A stretch of DNA of 64,000 nucleotides from Pectinophora gossypiella (Eukaryota; Arthropoda; Insecta; Lepidoptera; Gelechiidae): NCBI RefSeq assembly GCF_024362695.1, contig NC_065408.1, forward strand, positions 12,276,001-12,340,000, read 5' to 3'. Positions 63,100-64,000 of this stretch are shown piece by piece (the stretch's first letter is position 1; each line of letters starts with the position of its first letter). Below the pieces are notes generated by a model. It ran no database searches, was not told the DNA's origin, and saw nothing but the letters and a program-made list of their open reading frames with translations. The translations under genes were made by a program, and so were the position numbers.

Positions 63100-63214
63100 T
63101 TACAAACTTACGTATATGTGAGCCATCAGCGCTCTGTAAATTGCAAGGCCAATTAGTGAATGCAAGGCAACTCTACAAGAAGAATTAAGTAATTATATAC
63201 CTTGTCAGTTAGCT

Positions 63215-63310
63215 CAGGTGAAGTGTGGGTGCTCAGTTCATGTTGCGATGGATTTACCTCCGACTTACGTAATTCGGAATACCTACTCATACAGTCGTGA
63301 CTTCATGTTA
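63215..63310 (+). mobile_element. LINE-like tail G, fragment
   Basis: GCTCAGTTCATGTTGCGATG, then GATTTACCTCCGACTTACG and a CATGTTATGTTATG end. Confidence 0.55.
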
Positions 63311-63800
63311 TGTTATGTCGCTTCGCTCGCTACCACCGATGCGATGGAGTCAGCCTTATAATGGCTAAAGAAAGGCTATTTCGTGTTCCATTTGCAAAAA
63401 GATGTATAGGACAAGGCTTTTACCGCGAACTATGTGGAAAGGCCACTATTTGTTTTTTAGGACATTCGGCTTTTAGTGTGGTACAGAATATCGAACAAAA
63501 GAACAGTTGAATTGTGCACTTTTGCAAAGGATACAATGTGTGTTGTGATTCGATTATGTTTTTGTTAGTGTTTTCAGTGGTTACGTATTTAAATGTGTAA
63601 AATTTGAAAACCTCTAACCAACTAATACGAAGTTCTTCTTATCCTGGGGGTAGGTGCTGTGTTATGTATAAGGGGTAATATTTAGATTTTAGGTATTTTA
63701 ATCTTAGCTGATTTGACGTTAGGTTTTTTAACTTCAGACATTTAAATAAGCAACCATTTTCAGTTAGGTTTGGGTATTATTAGGTATATAACGTCGTCAA
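63311..63800. other. No recognised gene
   Basis: A 66-codon plus frame (63310-63510) has no known motif. The rest is AT-rich. Confidence 0.35.
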
Positions 63801-63805
63801 AGACG

Positions 63806-63935
63806 TACATAAACGCGCCTATTTCCCACTAGGGTAAGCAGAGACTATGGAATTCCATTTGCTTCGATCCTGATACACTTCTCTTGCGTCTTTCACATTC
63901 ATCAATCGTTTCATACAAGCATATCGACACAAAAA
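63806..63935 (-). pseudogene. LINE family H, copy 6
   Basis: On the minus strand: CMKRLMNVKDAREVYQDRSK, then WNSIVSAYPSGK and the AGGCGCGTTTATG tail. The right part fades into unrelated sequence. Confidence 0.72.
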
Positions 63936-64000
63936 CAAAAACAAAATAAAAATACTATAATGAAAAGTTATTGAGTCAAGACACATTGTTGCACTTTGTG

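Overview
This is a eukaryotic, AT-rich, repeat-packed stretch of nuclear DNA, most probably from a moth or butterfly. The grounds are: four tRNA- or 5S-derived SINE families built on one shared body, RTE/Jockey-type LINE tails ending in short microsatellites (TATG, TCTA, GAT), a DIRS-type retrotransposon, and many short foldback elements. I recall SINEs of this kind from noctuid moths, but I cannot name the species. No host protein-coding gene can be supported. Almost every readable coding stretch belongs to a retrotransposon.

Layout. 1-3390: the 3' part of a DIRS-like element, with an open RT/RNase H/methyltransferase-like frame running off the left edge, an overlapping tyrosine recombinase gene, and a block of inverted repeats. 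3400-16000: LINE tails, SINEs and foldback elements, plus one GC-rich non-repeat patch (9100-9460) that could be a promoter and first exon. 16000-38000: dense SINE copies, many with clear target-site duplications (TSDs). 38165-40298: an unclassified element carrying an exactly phased 134-bp tandem array. 40535-42250: a three-layer nest, with a Jockey-like LINE (66-nt A tail, 12-bp TSD) inside a short inverted-repeat element inside an older LINE tail. 43000-57000: several more foldback families. 57000-64000: further LINE remnants, a long (AC)n tract and more SINEs.

Families used below. SINE-A: tRNA-derived, A and B boxes, 3' end close to ACACGATAGAAGAAG. SINE-B: tRNA-like A box joined to the internal promoter region of 5S rRNA, ends in (GAT)n. 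SINE-C: tRNA-derived, 3' end CCCAGCAGTGGGACGTATA then GGCTGTTTATG. SINE-D: tRNA-derived with a different body, ends near GGGATAATGCTAGGGAGATG. A, B and C share a central segment around CGTGCTTCGGAAGGCACGTT. Tails F, G, H, J and K are 3' ends of LINE-like elements. Foldback families are E, U, V, W, X, Y, Z and T.

How they work together. The autonomous parts are the DIRS element (reverse transcription, then integration by tyrosine recombinase) and Jockey/RTE LINEs. SINE-B and SINE-C share 3' sequence with the RTE-like LINE end at 47903, which fits borrowed LINE machinery. Many insertions lie inside other insertions, so the window records an order of events. No CRISPR array, operon or real tRNA/rRNA gene was found.
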